This document shows, piece by piece, positions 43,389-51,602 of a stretch of 64,000 nucleotides of DNA. The stretch's first letter is position 1. Each line of letters begins with the position of its first letter. The position numbers were made by a program, and so were the translations under genes. The stretch spans positions 124,001 through 188,000 of the forward strand of contig NZ_JAJUXK010000004.1 of the NCBI RefSeq assembly GCF_021390335.1. The letters are read 5' to 3'. The notes under the pieces are model-generated. The model had not been told where the DNA came from, ran no database searches, and saw only the letters and a list, made by a program, of their open reading frames with translations. This stretch comes from Dyadobacter sp. CY343 (lineage in GTDB: Bacteria; Bacteroidota; Bacteroidia; Cytophagales; Spirosomataceae).

Positions 43389-44438
43389 ATGTCAAAATTG
43401 GAAGGCGGCGAGCGTAAACGATATAGCAGACAGATACTTTTGCCAGAAATCGGTCTGGCCGGACAGGAAAAACTGAAAGCGGCGCGGGTTTTGGTGGTCG
43501 GTGCGGGCGGCTTGGGCTGTCCGGTACTTCAATATATTACAGCAGCAGGAATCGGCGAAGTTGGTATCATCGATCATGATGTGGTGGAAGTCACCAACCT
43601 GCACCGGCAGATCCTTTACAACCCGGGAGATGTGGGTAAAAGTAAGGCGATCACGGCTGCTGAGAAGCTTTCTGCGCTAAATGAGTTTGTTAAAATCACC
43701 CCTTATCCTGTCAGGCTCACCGAAGAAAATGCAGCTGAGATCATTCGCAAATATGATCTGATCATCGATGGATCGGACAATTTCGAAACGCGTTATCTGG
43801 TAAATGATATTTGTGTTGCATTGGGAAAACCCTGGGTATTCGGCTCTATTCTCAGATTTGAGGGACAGGTTTCTGTTTTTAATTATGATAACGGACCTAC
43901 CTACCGATGCCTTTTTCCCGACGCCGAGGAAGGTGACAACTGTGCCGAGGCGGGCGTGATCGGAATTTTACCGGGAATGATCGGCACTTACATGGCGAAT
44001 GAGGCTATCAAAATCGCTTGCGGGGTTGGTAAGGTACTCTCCGGCGAACTGCTTGTGATCAATGCGCTATCCAATGCCACTTCTGTTTTCAAATTCAATA
44101 GAACCGTTGCAACTTCACCAGTACCTGCCACAAAACCGGAGATTAAAGAGGCAGACACAGAGGTAATGGAGATTTCCTGGGAAGAATATGAAAAGGTAAG
44201 TGGGACTGACCCGGAGCATATTCAACTGGTAGATGTGCGGGAAGATTATGAGTATGAGGCAGATAACTTTGGCGGCGTCAATATACCCCTTTCTGAAATT
44301 CCCGACGTGATCTCTTCCTTTTCGCCTGATCAAAAAATCGTTTTTTACTGTCAGAGCGGAAAGCGCAGCAAGCAGGCAGCGCAGCTATTGGCAAAAAGTG
44401 GATTTGTTGGCGAGGCTTATTGGGCGGGTGGCTGGTGA
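43389..44438 (+). CDS. moeB: MoeB/ThiF-type sulfur-carrier adenylyltransferase with rhodanese domain
   Basis: 349-residue E1-like adenylyltransferase that activates MoaD or ThiS in molybdopterin or thiamine synthesis. The ATP-binding VLVVGAGGLGCPVLQYI (about 35-50), the GDVGKSK segment, NDICVALGKPWVFGS and NCAEAGVIGILPGMIG are standard. A rhodanese domain occupies about 255-349, with active-site CQSGKRS, to provide sulfur. Which carrier it serves is not decided by sequence. It precedes nuoA with a promoter in the gap, so the two are separate units. Confidence 0.9.
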   Translation: MSKLEGGERKRYSRQILLPEIGLAGQEKLKAARVLVVGAGGLGCPVLQYITAAGIGEVGIIDHDVVEVTNLHRQILYNPGDVGKSKAITAAEKLSALNEFVKITPYPVRLTEENAAEIIRKYDLIIDGSDNFETRYLVNDICVALGKPWVFGSILRFEGQVSVFNYDNGPTYRCLFPDAEEGDNCAEAGVIGILPGMIGTYMANEAIKIACGVGKVLSGELLVINALSNATSVFKFNRTVATSPVPATKPEIKEADTEVMEISWEEYEKVSGTDPEHIQLVDVREDYEYEADNFGGVNIPLSEIPDVISSFSPDQKIVFYCQSGKRSKQAAQLLAKSGFVGEAYWAGGW

Positions 44439-44443
44439 GTTTT

Positions 44444-44475
44444 TTGTGAACGGAGATATTTAAAGATTAGATTTG
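44444..44475 (+). promoter_or_regulatory. Housekeeping-type promoter of nuoA
   Basis: TTG (44444-44446), 21-nt spacer, TAGATTTG (44468-44475). This fits the Bacteroidota sigma consensus TTG and TAnnTTTG. The ATG of nuoA follows at 44492. Confidence 0.6.
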
Positions 44476-44491
44476 CAAAAAGAAGCAAAGT

Positions 44492-44962
44492 ATGATTTCT
44501 GATTTTGGTTATATTCTACTTTTCATCATTTCCGGTCTTGTATTGCTGGGTGTGATGCTTATGGCAGCAAAGTTCCTCCGCCCCGACAATCCCAACGAGG
44601 AAAAGCTGAGCACCTACGAATCCGGCGAAGATCCGATGGGAAATGCGCAGATCCAGTTCAATATCCGGTTTTACATTGTAGCATTGATCTTCGTTTTGTT
44701 TGAGGTCGAGCTGCTTTTCCTCTTTCCCTGGGCGATCGTATTTGGCAATGAAGAGCTGATAGCCCAAACTAATGGAGCCTGGGGCTGGTTTGCGATGGCC
44801 GAAATGACCGTTTTCATCGGCATCCTGATCCTTGGCCTGGCCTACGCCTGGGCCAAAGGCTACCTCGACTGGGTAAGACCGAAGCAACAGATCCCCGAGA
44901 TAAAATCACCGGTACCAGCTGATATGTACAAGCAGGTGAACGATCGGTACGCTTCGAAGTGA
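44492..44962 (+). CDS. nuoA: NADH-quinone oxidoreductase subunit A
   Basis: 156-residue complex I membrane subunit with three transmembrane helices (about 7-27, 62-84, 94-116). The family marker YESGEDPMGNAQIQFNIRFY and the following FEVELLFLFPWA are complete. The C-terminal extension (WVRPKQQIPEIK...) is longer than in E. coli. It is separated from nuoB, the usual next gene, by 3.7 kb of accessory genes. Its last 51 bases recur as a vestige at 45472-45522. Confidence 0.95.
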   Translation: MISDFGYILLFIISGLVLLGVMLMAAKFLRPDNPNEEKLSTYESGEDPMGNAQIQFNIRFYIVALIFVLFEVELLFLFPWAIVFGNEELIAQTNGAWGWFAMAEMTVFIGILILGLAYAWAKGYLDWVRPKQQIPEIKSPVPADMYKQVNDRYASK

Positions 44963-44967
44963 CCCGG

Positions 44968-45449
44968 TTACCACCAATTTTGAGAATAATAATATTTAAT
45001 CGAATCTGCAACGCTCCCAAGTTCTTTCACATATTGGGTAGCTTCAAGAATAGTTGGTTTCCCGACAACGACTATAATTCTATGAAACCGCTTCGATCCA
45101 TCGCGGTAAGTTACAATTATTGTTTTGTCCGAGCCTTTTACCACCGGCCAGGGCGTCTTTGTCCAGGTGTGGCTCTCTATGAGGGAATCTTCGCGATAAA
45201 TATTATCAGTTTTAATCCATTTACAGACTCAAATTTTAGAGTCTCAGAGCCGCTTTTCCCAATTACTACCGTCTTACTTGGTGTAACAATCCGCTCCAAA
45301 ATCCAGGTGCCATTTAACATTCCCTCCCCTGGCTTTCCATATATAAAGTCCTCACGAGGCTTACAACTTTCAATGGCTATTGTAAACACTATTACAGATA
45401 GTAAGTGCATTAAGCGGCTAGTTTCTAAGAATCTAGATATTTTTACCAT
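44968..45449 (-). pseudogene. Frameshifted copy of the island lipoprotein
   Basis: Paralogue of the intact lipoprotein at 45527-46006. Read in one frame from 45449 it gives a signal peptide and lipobox (Cys29) and then GTWILERIVTPSKTVV up to about position 45213. The frame then breaks, and the next frame continues DNIYREDSLIE through TYRDGSKRFHRI to KYYYSQNWW, exactly the paralogue's end. Length is 482 nt, one short of a whole number of codons; a missing A in the run at 45210-45213 would restore a 160-residue protein. The gene ends 6 bp after the nuoA stop. Confidence 0.82.
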
Positions 45450-45471
45450 AATAAAGATCAAGGTCTGATCC

Positions 45472-45522
45472 GTGCCTTCTGATATGTACAAATAAGTGAA
45501 CGGGCGGTATGCTTCGAAGTGA
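45472..45522 (+). repeat. Vestigial duplicate of the nuoA 3' end
   Basis: 51 bases match 44912-44962 at 42 of 51 positions, coding VPSDMYK-stop-VNGRYASK against VPADMYKQVNDRYASK in nuoA, with the same final TGA. The copy lies 560 bp downstream, between the frameshifted and the intact lipoprotein genes. It shows that the duplicated unit was the nuoA tail plus the lipoprotein gene. Confidence 0.85.
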
Positions 45523-45526
45523 CCGG

Positions 45527-46006
45527 TTACCACCAGTTCTGCGAGTAATAATACTTGATCGAATCTGCTTGCCCGCCTAATTCGTGCAAGTATTGAGTAG
45601 CTTGAAGTATTGTAGGTTCTCTTAAAACAATTGTAACCTTGAAGAACCTTTTTCTGCCATCACGGTAATGCATTAGTACAGTCTTGAGCTTTGCGCTTTG
45701 AGTTGGCTTTATGTTCCCCGCGCGAAAATTTGTGGCAAATAAAGTATCATCCCGATAAATTTGATCCGCAACATAACCGTTAACCGAGGAGACTACAAGC
45801 TTTTCTGAATATCCAATTTGAGAACCCGTCAGGACTTTTGTCGGTGTTACGACCTTCTCTAAAATCCAGGTTCCTGACACAAGTGAGCTGACAGGGCTGT
45901 TGTCAGGTAGTACTTCATCACCTCTCCTGAAACAACCTGCCAGAAGCACAGGAAATGAGGCAATCGAAAGTATCTTTAAAAATGAAGTCGCTCTTATTAT
46001 ACTCAT
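45527..46006 (-). CDS. Lipoprotein coupled to C10 protease, possible inhibitor
   Basis: 159-residue lipoprotein: signal peptide with lipobox LLAGC (Cys25), then a likely beta-rich domain starting SGTWILEKVVTPTKVL and ending KYYYSQNWW. Its ATG overlaps the stop of the C10 protease gene (ATGA), so translation is probably coupled. In Bacteroides, C10 proteases are encoded with small exported inhibitors; by position and size this could be one, but I see no diagnostic motif. A frameshifted copy lies downstream. Confidence 0.7.
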   Translation of the reverse strand: MSIIRATSFLKILSIASFPVLLAGCFRRGDEVLPDNSPVSSLVSGTWILEKVVTPTKVLTGSQIGYSEKLVVSSVNGYVADQIYRDDTLFATNFRAGNIKPTQSAKLKTVLMHYRDGRKRFFKVTIVLREPTILQATQYLHELGGQADSIKYYYSQNWW

Positions 46007-47241
46007 GGTCTGATGCCTGTTATTACGTGTAGATTTGTATTGTAATCACCTTCATCCGGGTTGTATTGCCCGAAAGCATAATATCCATTCGAATCATTAC
46101 CCCACCCCCAATTCATATTCAGGTAGCTATAACTCCATTGATTGCACTGTTTAGTAGTGCAATTAAAATCACTGTAGTGATGCTGCAAATAACCATCGCA
46201 TAACCAGATATGGTAATCGGCGAAGCAATCCAGGCATGTTGAGCCCCAAAAGATCACCGGGTGGTTTCCATTCAATTCACTTTTAATCAAAGCAAAATTG
46301 TAAGCCTCATTCCCGTTGCCCCCATTTGAGAATCCGAAATCCTTCAATCCGCTTTTGACATTTGCCGGCCAGGTGAAGGTGGCGCAAGTTCCCATATAAT
46401 TATAGCTCGCCTTCGACTTGGATCCCATCACCTGCATAAGCGTTCCCAAACTAACTTGTCCTGCATTTGTTGCAAAGCATGTACCATTGGAAAATCTTGG
46501 CCTCGCTAGATTTGGATGATAAAACTCTTCTAGTTGCGCCATTGCTACAGGTCCACAGCCAGCAAATCTTCTACCGCAGTCATCACAATCACCACCAGAA
46601 CTCAATTGTGTCGTAGACAAGTGACGTTGGCTCCACTCGGATGTAAGCAGCGGGCCTTTTTGTGTGGAAGTATACTTACATTGATACTGACCATACTGAT
46701 ACCATTCAATGCAATAACTGTCACTAGTTCTCAATTGGCGGGACAGGAACTTTTGCCACTCTTTCAGGACAATAGGATGAGGTGGGCTTGTATCCCTTTT
46801 TGCCTCCCTGATCTTCTCTTTCGCCATTTCCAACCAAAGCGTTACGCCGTTTGGAATATGGTTCGGATCAATGTTCGATTTATCGGAATATGCCAGAACC
46901 GGCATTACCCGCAGATCGGCAGATACGATCGTGAAACCCTTCCTTTTCTTGAATATGTATAGTAAAGGCTGATTATTAGCCGAATCAAGAATTGTTCGCC
47001 TTTCCAGAATTTCATTCTCTTCTGACCCTATTCTGCTTGTTGATTTTGAAGATGAATCGGTGGACTGGTCTGCTGTGGCAACTTGGGAGGCTTCCTCCAT
47101 AGAGACCATAAATTCCATTACTGTTGCTTTGGGACCGTCCCGGTCCGACGAAGCTATTTCTGATCTTTGACAGGAAAAGGATACTAAAAGAACGATTACG
47201 GAAAGGGACCAGCAATGCCGGAAGTGTCGGAATTTTAACAT
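46003..47241 (-). CDS. C10 family (streptopain-like) cysteine protease
   Basis: 412-residue secreted cysteine protease of peptidase family C10. From the ATG at 47241, a hydrophobic signal segment (residues 11-22) precedes a possible lipid Cys24. Residues ~30-170 form the propeptide with the Spi-like RKGFTIVSADLRVMPVLAYSDK. The protease domain follows with the nucleophile Cys229 (AGCGPVAMAQLEEFY) and the catalytic His344 (ADYHIWLCDGY); then MNWGWGNDSNGYYAF. The domain is rich in extra cysteines, unusual for the family. It is divergent from an XRE regulator and 4 bp-coupled to the lipoprotein gene. It probably acts outside the cell or on its surface. Confidence 0.9.
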   Translation of the reverse strand: MLKFRHFRHCWSLSVIVLLVSFSCQRSEIASSDRDGPKATVMEFMVSMEEASQVATADQSTDSSSKSTSRIGSEENEILERRTILDSANNQPLLYIFKKRKGFTIVSADLRVMPVLAYSDKSNIDPNHIPNGVTLWLEMAKEKIREAKRDTSPPHPIVLKEWQKFLSRQLRTSDSYCIEWYQYGQYQCKYTSTQKGPLLTSEWSQRHLSTTQLSSGGDCDDCGRRFAGCGPVAMAQLEEFYHPNLARPRFSNGTCFATNAGQVSLGTLMQVMGSKSKASYNYMGTCATFTWPANVKSGLKDFGFSNGGNGNEAYNFALIKSELNGNHPVIFWGSTCLDCFADYHIWLCDGYLQHHYSDFNCTTKQCNQWSYSYLNMNWGWGNDSNGYYAFGQYNPDEGDYNTNLHVITGIRP

Positions 47242-47341
47242 GTGTACAGTTTGTATAGTGAAAGGTATAGTCTCAGAAAAGCACTCAGGCATTCCTGCGC
47301 TACAAAGTGACGGAGACAATTTTTCACTTCCAACAAGTCAC

Positions 47342-47391
47342 ACTTATAACTCTATAAGCAGGACTTATAAGTCTATAACCTACGCTTATAA
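47342..47391. promoter_or_regulatory. 21-bp-periodic direct repeats, putative operator
   Basis: The heptamer CTTATAA begins at 47343, 47364 and 47385, exactly 21 bp (two helical turns) apart. The first two copies share a longer unit, ACTTATAA-N-TCTATAA (47342-47357 and 47363-47378). The TATAA core occurs five times with 8/13-bp alternation. The array lies between the divergent C10 protease gene and XRE regulator gene, the expected place for an operator bound cooperatively on one DNA face. Confidence 0.65.
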
Positions 47392-47468
47392 TTTGGCAAA
47401 AGAGTTGTGGTTGAAACAGAATTTTTGAATTATTGCAATATTAAATCCTCAAAAAATCACACACTCAA

Positions 47469-47789
47469 ATGAATATTCTTGCAAGTAACCTGCTCACCAG
47501 GCGGGAGGAGAAGAGGTTTACCCAAAGCTATGTGGCCCTGCAATGCGGCATGTCACAGCCCAACTATTCGGCAATCGAAAGAGGCAAAACCGACCCTAGT
47601 ATCAGTCAGCTCAAAAAATTCGCAGAAGTACTCGATACTACGGTCGACGATCTGATTTCGGAGAAACCAAGGCAAAACCCTATTCTGGGTCACAAAAATA
47701 TCCTTACCGAGTCTGATAAGGATATTTATATCAAGATTTTAGAAAATCAGCTGCGTGCTTTGATGGCAGAGAAACAGAAAGGTCAGTGA
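47469..47789 (+). CDS. XRE family transcriptional regulator
   Basis: 106-residue regulator with an N-terminal XRE helix-turn-helix (residues 4-65: YVALQCGMSQPNYSAIERGKTDPSISQLKKFAEVL) and a C-terminal helix (IYIKILENQLRALMAEKQK) likely for dimerisation. It is divergent from the C10 protease and separated from it by the 21-bp repeat array, so it probably controls the protease-lipoprotein operon. Its stop overlaps the convergent outer-membrane protein gene by 7 bp. Confidence 0.88.
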   Translation: MNILASNLLTRREEKRFTQSYVALQCGMSQPNYSAIERGKTDPSISQLKKFAEVLDTTVDDLISEKPRQNPILGHKNILTESDKDIYIKILENQLRALMAEKQKGQ

Positions 47790-48538
47790 CCACCGTGCAT
47801 TCCTCCCCACTTTTTATCCCTCCCTGGTTTTGGAAAAAATACAGCTCCGATCTGGATATAGATCTGATTTACTTTAAGATAGGATAAGTCGCTGATCGTC
47901 ACGTTTTCGCCCCTCCATTTTCTTTTGCCCAATAGAGGCTGGTGATAAGTTGCCTTCGCACTGAGGTACACTTTGTCATTGACTTTTGGCATCACATTCA
48001 TTTTATAATCCACACCAATTCCTCCGTGCAGATTTACATTGCCGGTGAATAGTTTGACGGCCTGGAATGAAGAAGGATTGCTGACAACCTGGCCCAGCGT
48101 GGCATTAGCATTGCTTTTGATGTTCATCCGATATAGCATCAAATCCACTCCCAGCGGAATTGTAACATTCCAGCGCGAGGTATTCACCAGTTTGGGGCCA
48201 CCGTCGGTACCAATACCAATTCCTGATAGATATGCCTTTTTCTGATCCTTATCTGTGGTGTAATTGGTACTGTTCATTAAAATAATCCTTCCTTCCGAAA
48301 ACCATTTGTCGGATTCAGTCCGGCGTGCCAGTACCAATGATGCCATTACGTTCTCAAACGGCTTGATCTGCAGGCGGGAAAGGTGGTCCCGGATCACTCG
48401 GTTATTCGGCAGCAGTCCAATCTCGGCGTAAATGGCCATACCATGTTTGAACATCCGCACGGTCGAGTCCGTTTGCGCGTTCGCCAAACCCGCTGTGAAA
48501 ACTAAAAAAGTGGCGATAAGAAGTAATTTGTTTTTCAT
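47783..48538 (-). CDS. Outer-membrane hypothetical protein
   Basis: 251 residues from the ATG at 48538 (MKNKLLLIATFLVFTAGLANAQ signal, residues 1-22). The mature part has alternating hydrophobic strands (FKHGMAIYAEIGLLP, WNVTIPLGVDLMLYR, NVNLHGGIGVDYKMNV, YLSAKATYH, QIYIQIGAVFFP), typical of outer-membrane barrels, and ends GGMHGGH, which might bind a metal. Function unknown. It is the last gene of the island between nuoA and nuoB. Confidence 0.7.
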   Translation of the reverse strand: MKNKLLLIATFLVFTAGLANAQTDSTVRMFKHGMAIYAEIGLLPNNRVIRDHLSRLQIKPFENVMASLVLARRTESDKWFSEGRIILMNSTNYTTDKDQKKAYLSGIGIGTDGGPKLVNTSRWNVTIPLGVDLMLYRMNIKSNANATLGQVVSNPSSFQAVKLFTGNVNLHGGIGVDYKMNVMPKVNDKVYLSAKATYHQPLLGKRKWRGENVTISDLSYLKVNQIYIQIGAVFFPKPGRDKKWGGMHGGH

Positions 48539-48600
48539 ACAGTTGAAGTTATGCATTTGTTTTGTAACGTTGGCTGAAACCGATTCTTGCCAAATATGGT

Positions 48601-48649
48601 TACTTTTGGATAGTTGGTACACCTTTTAAAAGGCAATATCCGTACCAAC
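48601..48649 (+). promoter_or_regulatory. nuoB leader: -7 element and hairpin
   Basis: TACTTTTG at 48601-48608 matches TAnnTTTG, but no TTG sits at the standard distance. Downstream, GTTGGTAC (48613-48620) and GTACCAAC (48642-48649) form a perfect 8-bp inverted repeat enclosing the palindrome CCTTTTAAAAGG. It suggests that nuoB has its own promoter and a structured leader since its separation from nuoA. Confidence 0.45.
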
Positions 48650-48672
48650 AAATTTCTTCCTTTCAACAAGCA

Positions 48673-49197
48673 ATGAGCGAAAGACCAAAAACTGGCGACG
48701 GTGGAATTATACTAACGAATGCAGAGGATCTGATGAACTGGGCGCGGCTTTCGTCGCTGTGGCCCATGGGTTTCGGTATTGCCTGCTGTGCAATTGAAAT
48801 GATGGCAACTTATGCCTCTAACTATGACCTGGAACGGTTTGGGATCATGCCGAGACCTTCCCCGCGCCAATCCGACGTAATGATCGTGGCTGGCACGGTG
48901 ACTTTTAAAATGGCCGACCGGATCAGGAGATTATATGAACAAATGCCAGAACCGAGGTACGTGATCTCGATGGGAAGCTGCTCAAATTGTGGCGGACCTT
49001 ACTGGGAACATGGCTACCACGTAGTAAAAGGCGTGGACAGGATTATCCCGGTGGACGTTTATGTACCCGGCTGCCCGCCCCGGCCTGAGGCTCTGATTGG
49101 CGGTTTTATGAAGCTTCAGGAAAAAATACGAAACACAAAAGAAGTAGCTCCTGCGTTGTTTCTCGAAATGGAAGCCGCTGAACCGGCTACTACCTAA
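48673..49197 (+). CDS. nuoB: NADH-quinone oxidoreductase subunit B
   Basis: 174-residue complex I subunit carrying the terminal N2 iron-sulfur cluster. Ligands are the tandem Cys38-Cys39 ([11 protein letters not shown]), Cys103 ([11 protein letters not shown]) and Cys134 (PGCPPRPE). The length and sequence are standard. nuoC follows after 11 bp. nuoA, its usual upstream partner, lies 3.7 kb away. Confidence 0.96.
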   Translation: MSERPKTGDGGIILTNAEDLMNWARLSSLWPMGFGIACCAIEMMATYASNYDLERFGIMPRPSPRQSDVMIVAGTVTFKMADRIRRLYEQMPEPRYVISMGSCSNCGGPYWEHGYHVVKGVDRIIPVDVYVPGCPPRPEALIGGFMKLQEKIRNTKEVAPALFLEMEAAEPATT

Positions 49198-49208
49198 TAT
49201 CCTGACTT

Positions 49209-49751
49209 ATGACTTTTCAAGAAATCAGTGCGCTGATCGTTGCGCAGTTTCCAGGCGTGGCGATTGACGCAGATACAAAAGGCCCGCAACCTATATTGAT
49301 CGTGCCCGTCGAGAAGATCGATGCGATTTGCGCATTCCTGCATCAGGACAGCCGGTTGTATTTCGATTTTCTCGCCTGTATTACCGCTATGGACAATGGG
49401 CCGGGACTGGCTACTATGGAAGTGATTTATAACCTTACTTCTATCCCTTACCATACCGATCTGACGATTAAAGTCGTATTTCCAAGAAATGCGGCCGACA
49501 CTGCGCTGCCTTCGGTTCCTACGGTGAGCCACATCTGGCGCACTGCCGACTGGCACGAGCGGGAAGCGTACGATCTGATGGGGATATACTTTGAAGGCCA
49601 CCCTGACCTGCGCAGGATATTACTGCCGGAAGATTGGGAAGGCCACCCGCTACGCAGAGATTACAATGTCCAGGACCGATATCACGGGATATATGTGCGG
49701 TATGAAGACGGCGGACCAGACCAGGAATTAGTAGGCCCCGACCGCACCTGA
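49209..49751 (+). CDS. nuoC: NADH-quinone oxidoreductase subunit C
   Basis: 180-residue complex I hydrophilic subunit with the 30-kDa signature: YDLMGIYFEGHPDLRRILLPEDWEGHPLRRDY near the C-terminus, and HEREAYDLMG. It is not fused to NuoD. No nuoD follows in the window, so the rest of complex I is encoded elsewhere or beyond; the next gene is unrelated. Confidence 0.94.
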   Translation: MTFQEISALIVAQFPGVAIDADTKGPQPILIVPVEKIDAICAFLHQDSRLYFDFLACITAMDNGPGLATMEVIYNLTSIPYHTDLTIKVVFPRNAADTALPSVPTVSHIWRTADWHEREAYDLMGIYFEGHPDLRRILLPEDWEGHPLRRDYNVQDRYHGIYVRYEDGGPDQELVGPDRT

Positions 49752-49855
49752 AACACCGTTTTGTAACTTCCTGACACAAGGGAATAAAAGAAACAAATTT
49801 GGTGGGACAAAAAACGCTGGCTATTTTTCGTTATAAAATTTTAATAGTCACGTGC

Positions 49856-51532
49856 ATGCGCTTCATCCTATTACTCGTCCTCTTTTCAATTACCATACAG
49901 CTTTCTGAGGCTGCCACTGATTCTTTGATCGTTAAGGGCCGCATTCTCAACCTCAACGGCAGGCTTTACCGGCAGGCGCCTTTCATTAATTTTTCGAGAA
50001 ACAACATTTTGCAGCCTCAGTCGGAGCTGAGCAAACAGGCTCCGCTGGAAGCAGACGGCAGTTTCCGGGTATCGCTACCGATGCTATTTGCACAGGAAGA
50101 AATTTACCTGGATTATGGCGGCCGGGCATTTACCACCTTTTTGGGATCACCGGGAACGGTTGAGATTACGTTCAATGGGGACTCTTTGAATAAAGCCAGC
50201 AAATTATTTTACTTCGCCGGCGTCAATGCCGATGCTAATAACCAATATGCCGCTTATCTGGCGGAGGTTGACAAAAAGCTGGCGGGAAGCAAGGCACTTG
50301 GCCAGGATTTCTTCAAAAGTTTTTGGGAAAAAGGCCCGAATGAAGCGAGAAGAGCTGCGGAACAGCGCACAGCTCTCAGGCTTAGCGCTATTGAATCGGC
50401 TACACAGAATACTGTCAAGTCGCCTGCATTGGTGGAATGGGTGAAAGCGAACGCGGACGAAGAGCAGATGCAGTTCCTTTACGAGCACGCTTTGAGCAAC
50501 AGGTACGAGGTAAGTAAGGCATTGCAAGACAGTCTGAAAAGACTGATCTCTCCCCCGCTTACCGGTCAGCGCGTGGTATGGGCGAACAGGTTCGGCGACT
50601 ATGCGGACCTGCTGGTGGAACAACGCAAATTTAGTAACCCAAACCGGACCAATTCGTTACCAGTAAGGTTAATGGCGACTTTGATCCGTAACAATACCCC
50701 TAAACTTACGCCTGAGGAAAAACAGCGCCTGGAACAGATCACCCTCAATGGGCTCGCTGAAAAAAGTGAGCTGGACTTCCTGAACAAGCTTTTTGCTAAA
50801 AATGAATCTGTCTTAAATCTGCTGTTTAATTTTGAAAGAGAAAACAGGATTTACGGGGATCTTTTTGATAGTACCGCGACCGAGTTTTTGAAAGTGCGCT
50901 ATTTGTCTAAAAATCTTTACAAATATACTTACAAAGAGCAGCTTGCACTGAGCAAATACATTCAATCCAGAACCGGCAGCCCGCAGTTCAGCCAGTCGCT
51001 CGACGAGATCGTGAGGCTGGAAGTAAAAGATAGTGCTGATATCAGGCAGTTCGTAAGCTTTCGGGACGTAAAAACGGATCCGACGGAGGCACTGCCGGGC
51101 TATTATCTCACCGCCTCCAACGACCGCGGCACCAGCTGGATCAACAGGATTATTGACGGTTTTAAAGGCAATACCATTTACCTCGCCAAATGGAATTTGG
51201 CCGACGCAAGAAGCAGGGAAGAACTGGGCTATGTTCCATTGCTGCAAGCCCGCTTACCCGAGAACACAAAGTTCATTTTTGTGCACCTGCCTGGCGAAGA
51301 TTTCGGTCTTTCGGACGCATTACTTCGGCAATATGTGATCCGCCACCAGTTAAAAGGCGTACATGTATTCCTGGACAACAATCAGATGATGGACCTGCTG
51401 TTCAGGCTGAACCCGCTGGACGCAGCTACTTTTTCGATTATTCGCCCAAATGGAAAGTTCGCCGCGAAAAATGCCCCGGCACCCAGCGCACTGGAAAAAA
51501 CGGTGCAGGCTATTCTGGAAGCCAATAAATAA
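49856..51532 (+). CDS. Exported thioredoxin-fold-like hypothetical protein
   Basis: 558 residues from the ATG at 49856; TTG/GTG starts 54-57 bp upstream would add a non-signal stretch. Signal peptide to about residue 19, ending SEAA. Then a DUF4369-like beta region (about 25-120, LIVKGRILNLNGRLYR), a long helical middle, and a C-terminal part (about 430-558) laid out like a TlpA thioredoxin (NTIYLAKWNLADARSREELGYVPLLQ, KFIFVHLPGED, AATFSIIRPNGK) but without the CxxC pair. A redox role is therefore unlikely. Function unknown. Confidence 0.7.
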   Translation: MRFILLLVLFSITIQLSEAATDSLIVKGRILNLNGRLYRQAPFINFSRNNILQPQSELSKQAPLEADGSFRVSLPMLFAQEEIYLDYGGRAFTTFLGSPGTVEITFNGDSLNKASKLFYFAGVNADANNQYAAYLAEVDKKLAGSKALGQDFFKSFWEKGPNEARRAAEQRTALRLSAIESATQNTVKSPALVEWVKANADEEQMQFLYEHALSNRYEVSKALQDSLKRLISPPLTGQRVVWANRFGDYADLLVEQRKFSNPNRTNSLPVRLMATLIRNNTPKLTPEEKQRLEQITLNGLAEKSELDFLNKLFAKNESVLNLLFNFERENRIYGDLFDSTATEFLKVRYLSKNLYKYTYKEQLALSKYIQSRTGSPQFSQSLDEIVRLEVKDSADIRQFVSFRDVKTDPTEALPGYYLTASNDRGTSWINRIIDGFKGNTIYLAKWNLADARSREELGYVPLLQARLPENTKFIFVHLPGEDFGLSDALLRQYVIRHQLKGVHVFLDNNQMMDLLFRLNPLDAATFSIIRPNGKFAAKNAPAPSALEKTVQAILEANK

Positions 51533-51602
51533 CGACATTCCTGCTGCATACCTTGACACCTGCAATTACGTTAATTCTGTCTAGTGGAATTTGGTTATCC
51601 CA

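Noticed and set aside
45177-45533. 118-residue independent lipoprotein gene
   Set aside because: Its C-terminal residues have no match, while the next frame continues the paralogue exactly; it is the first part of a frameshifted gene starting at 45449.
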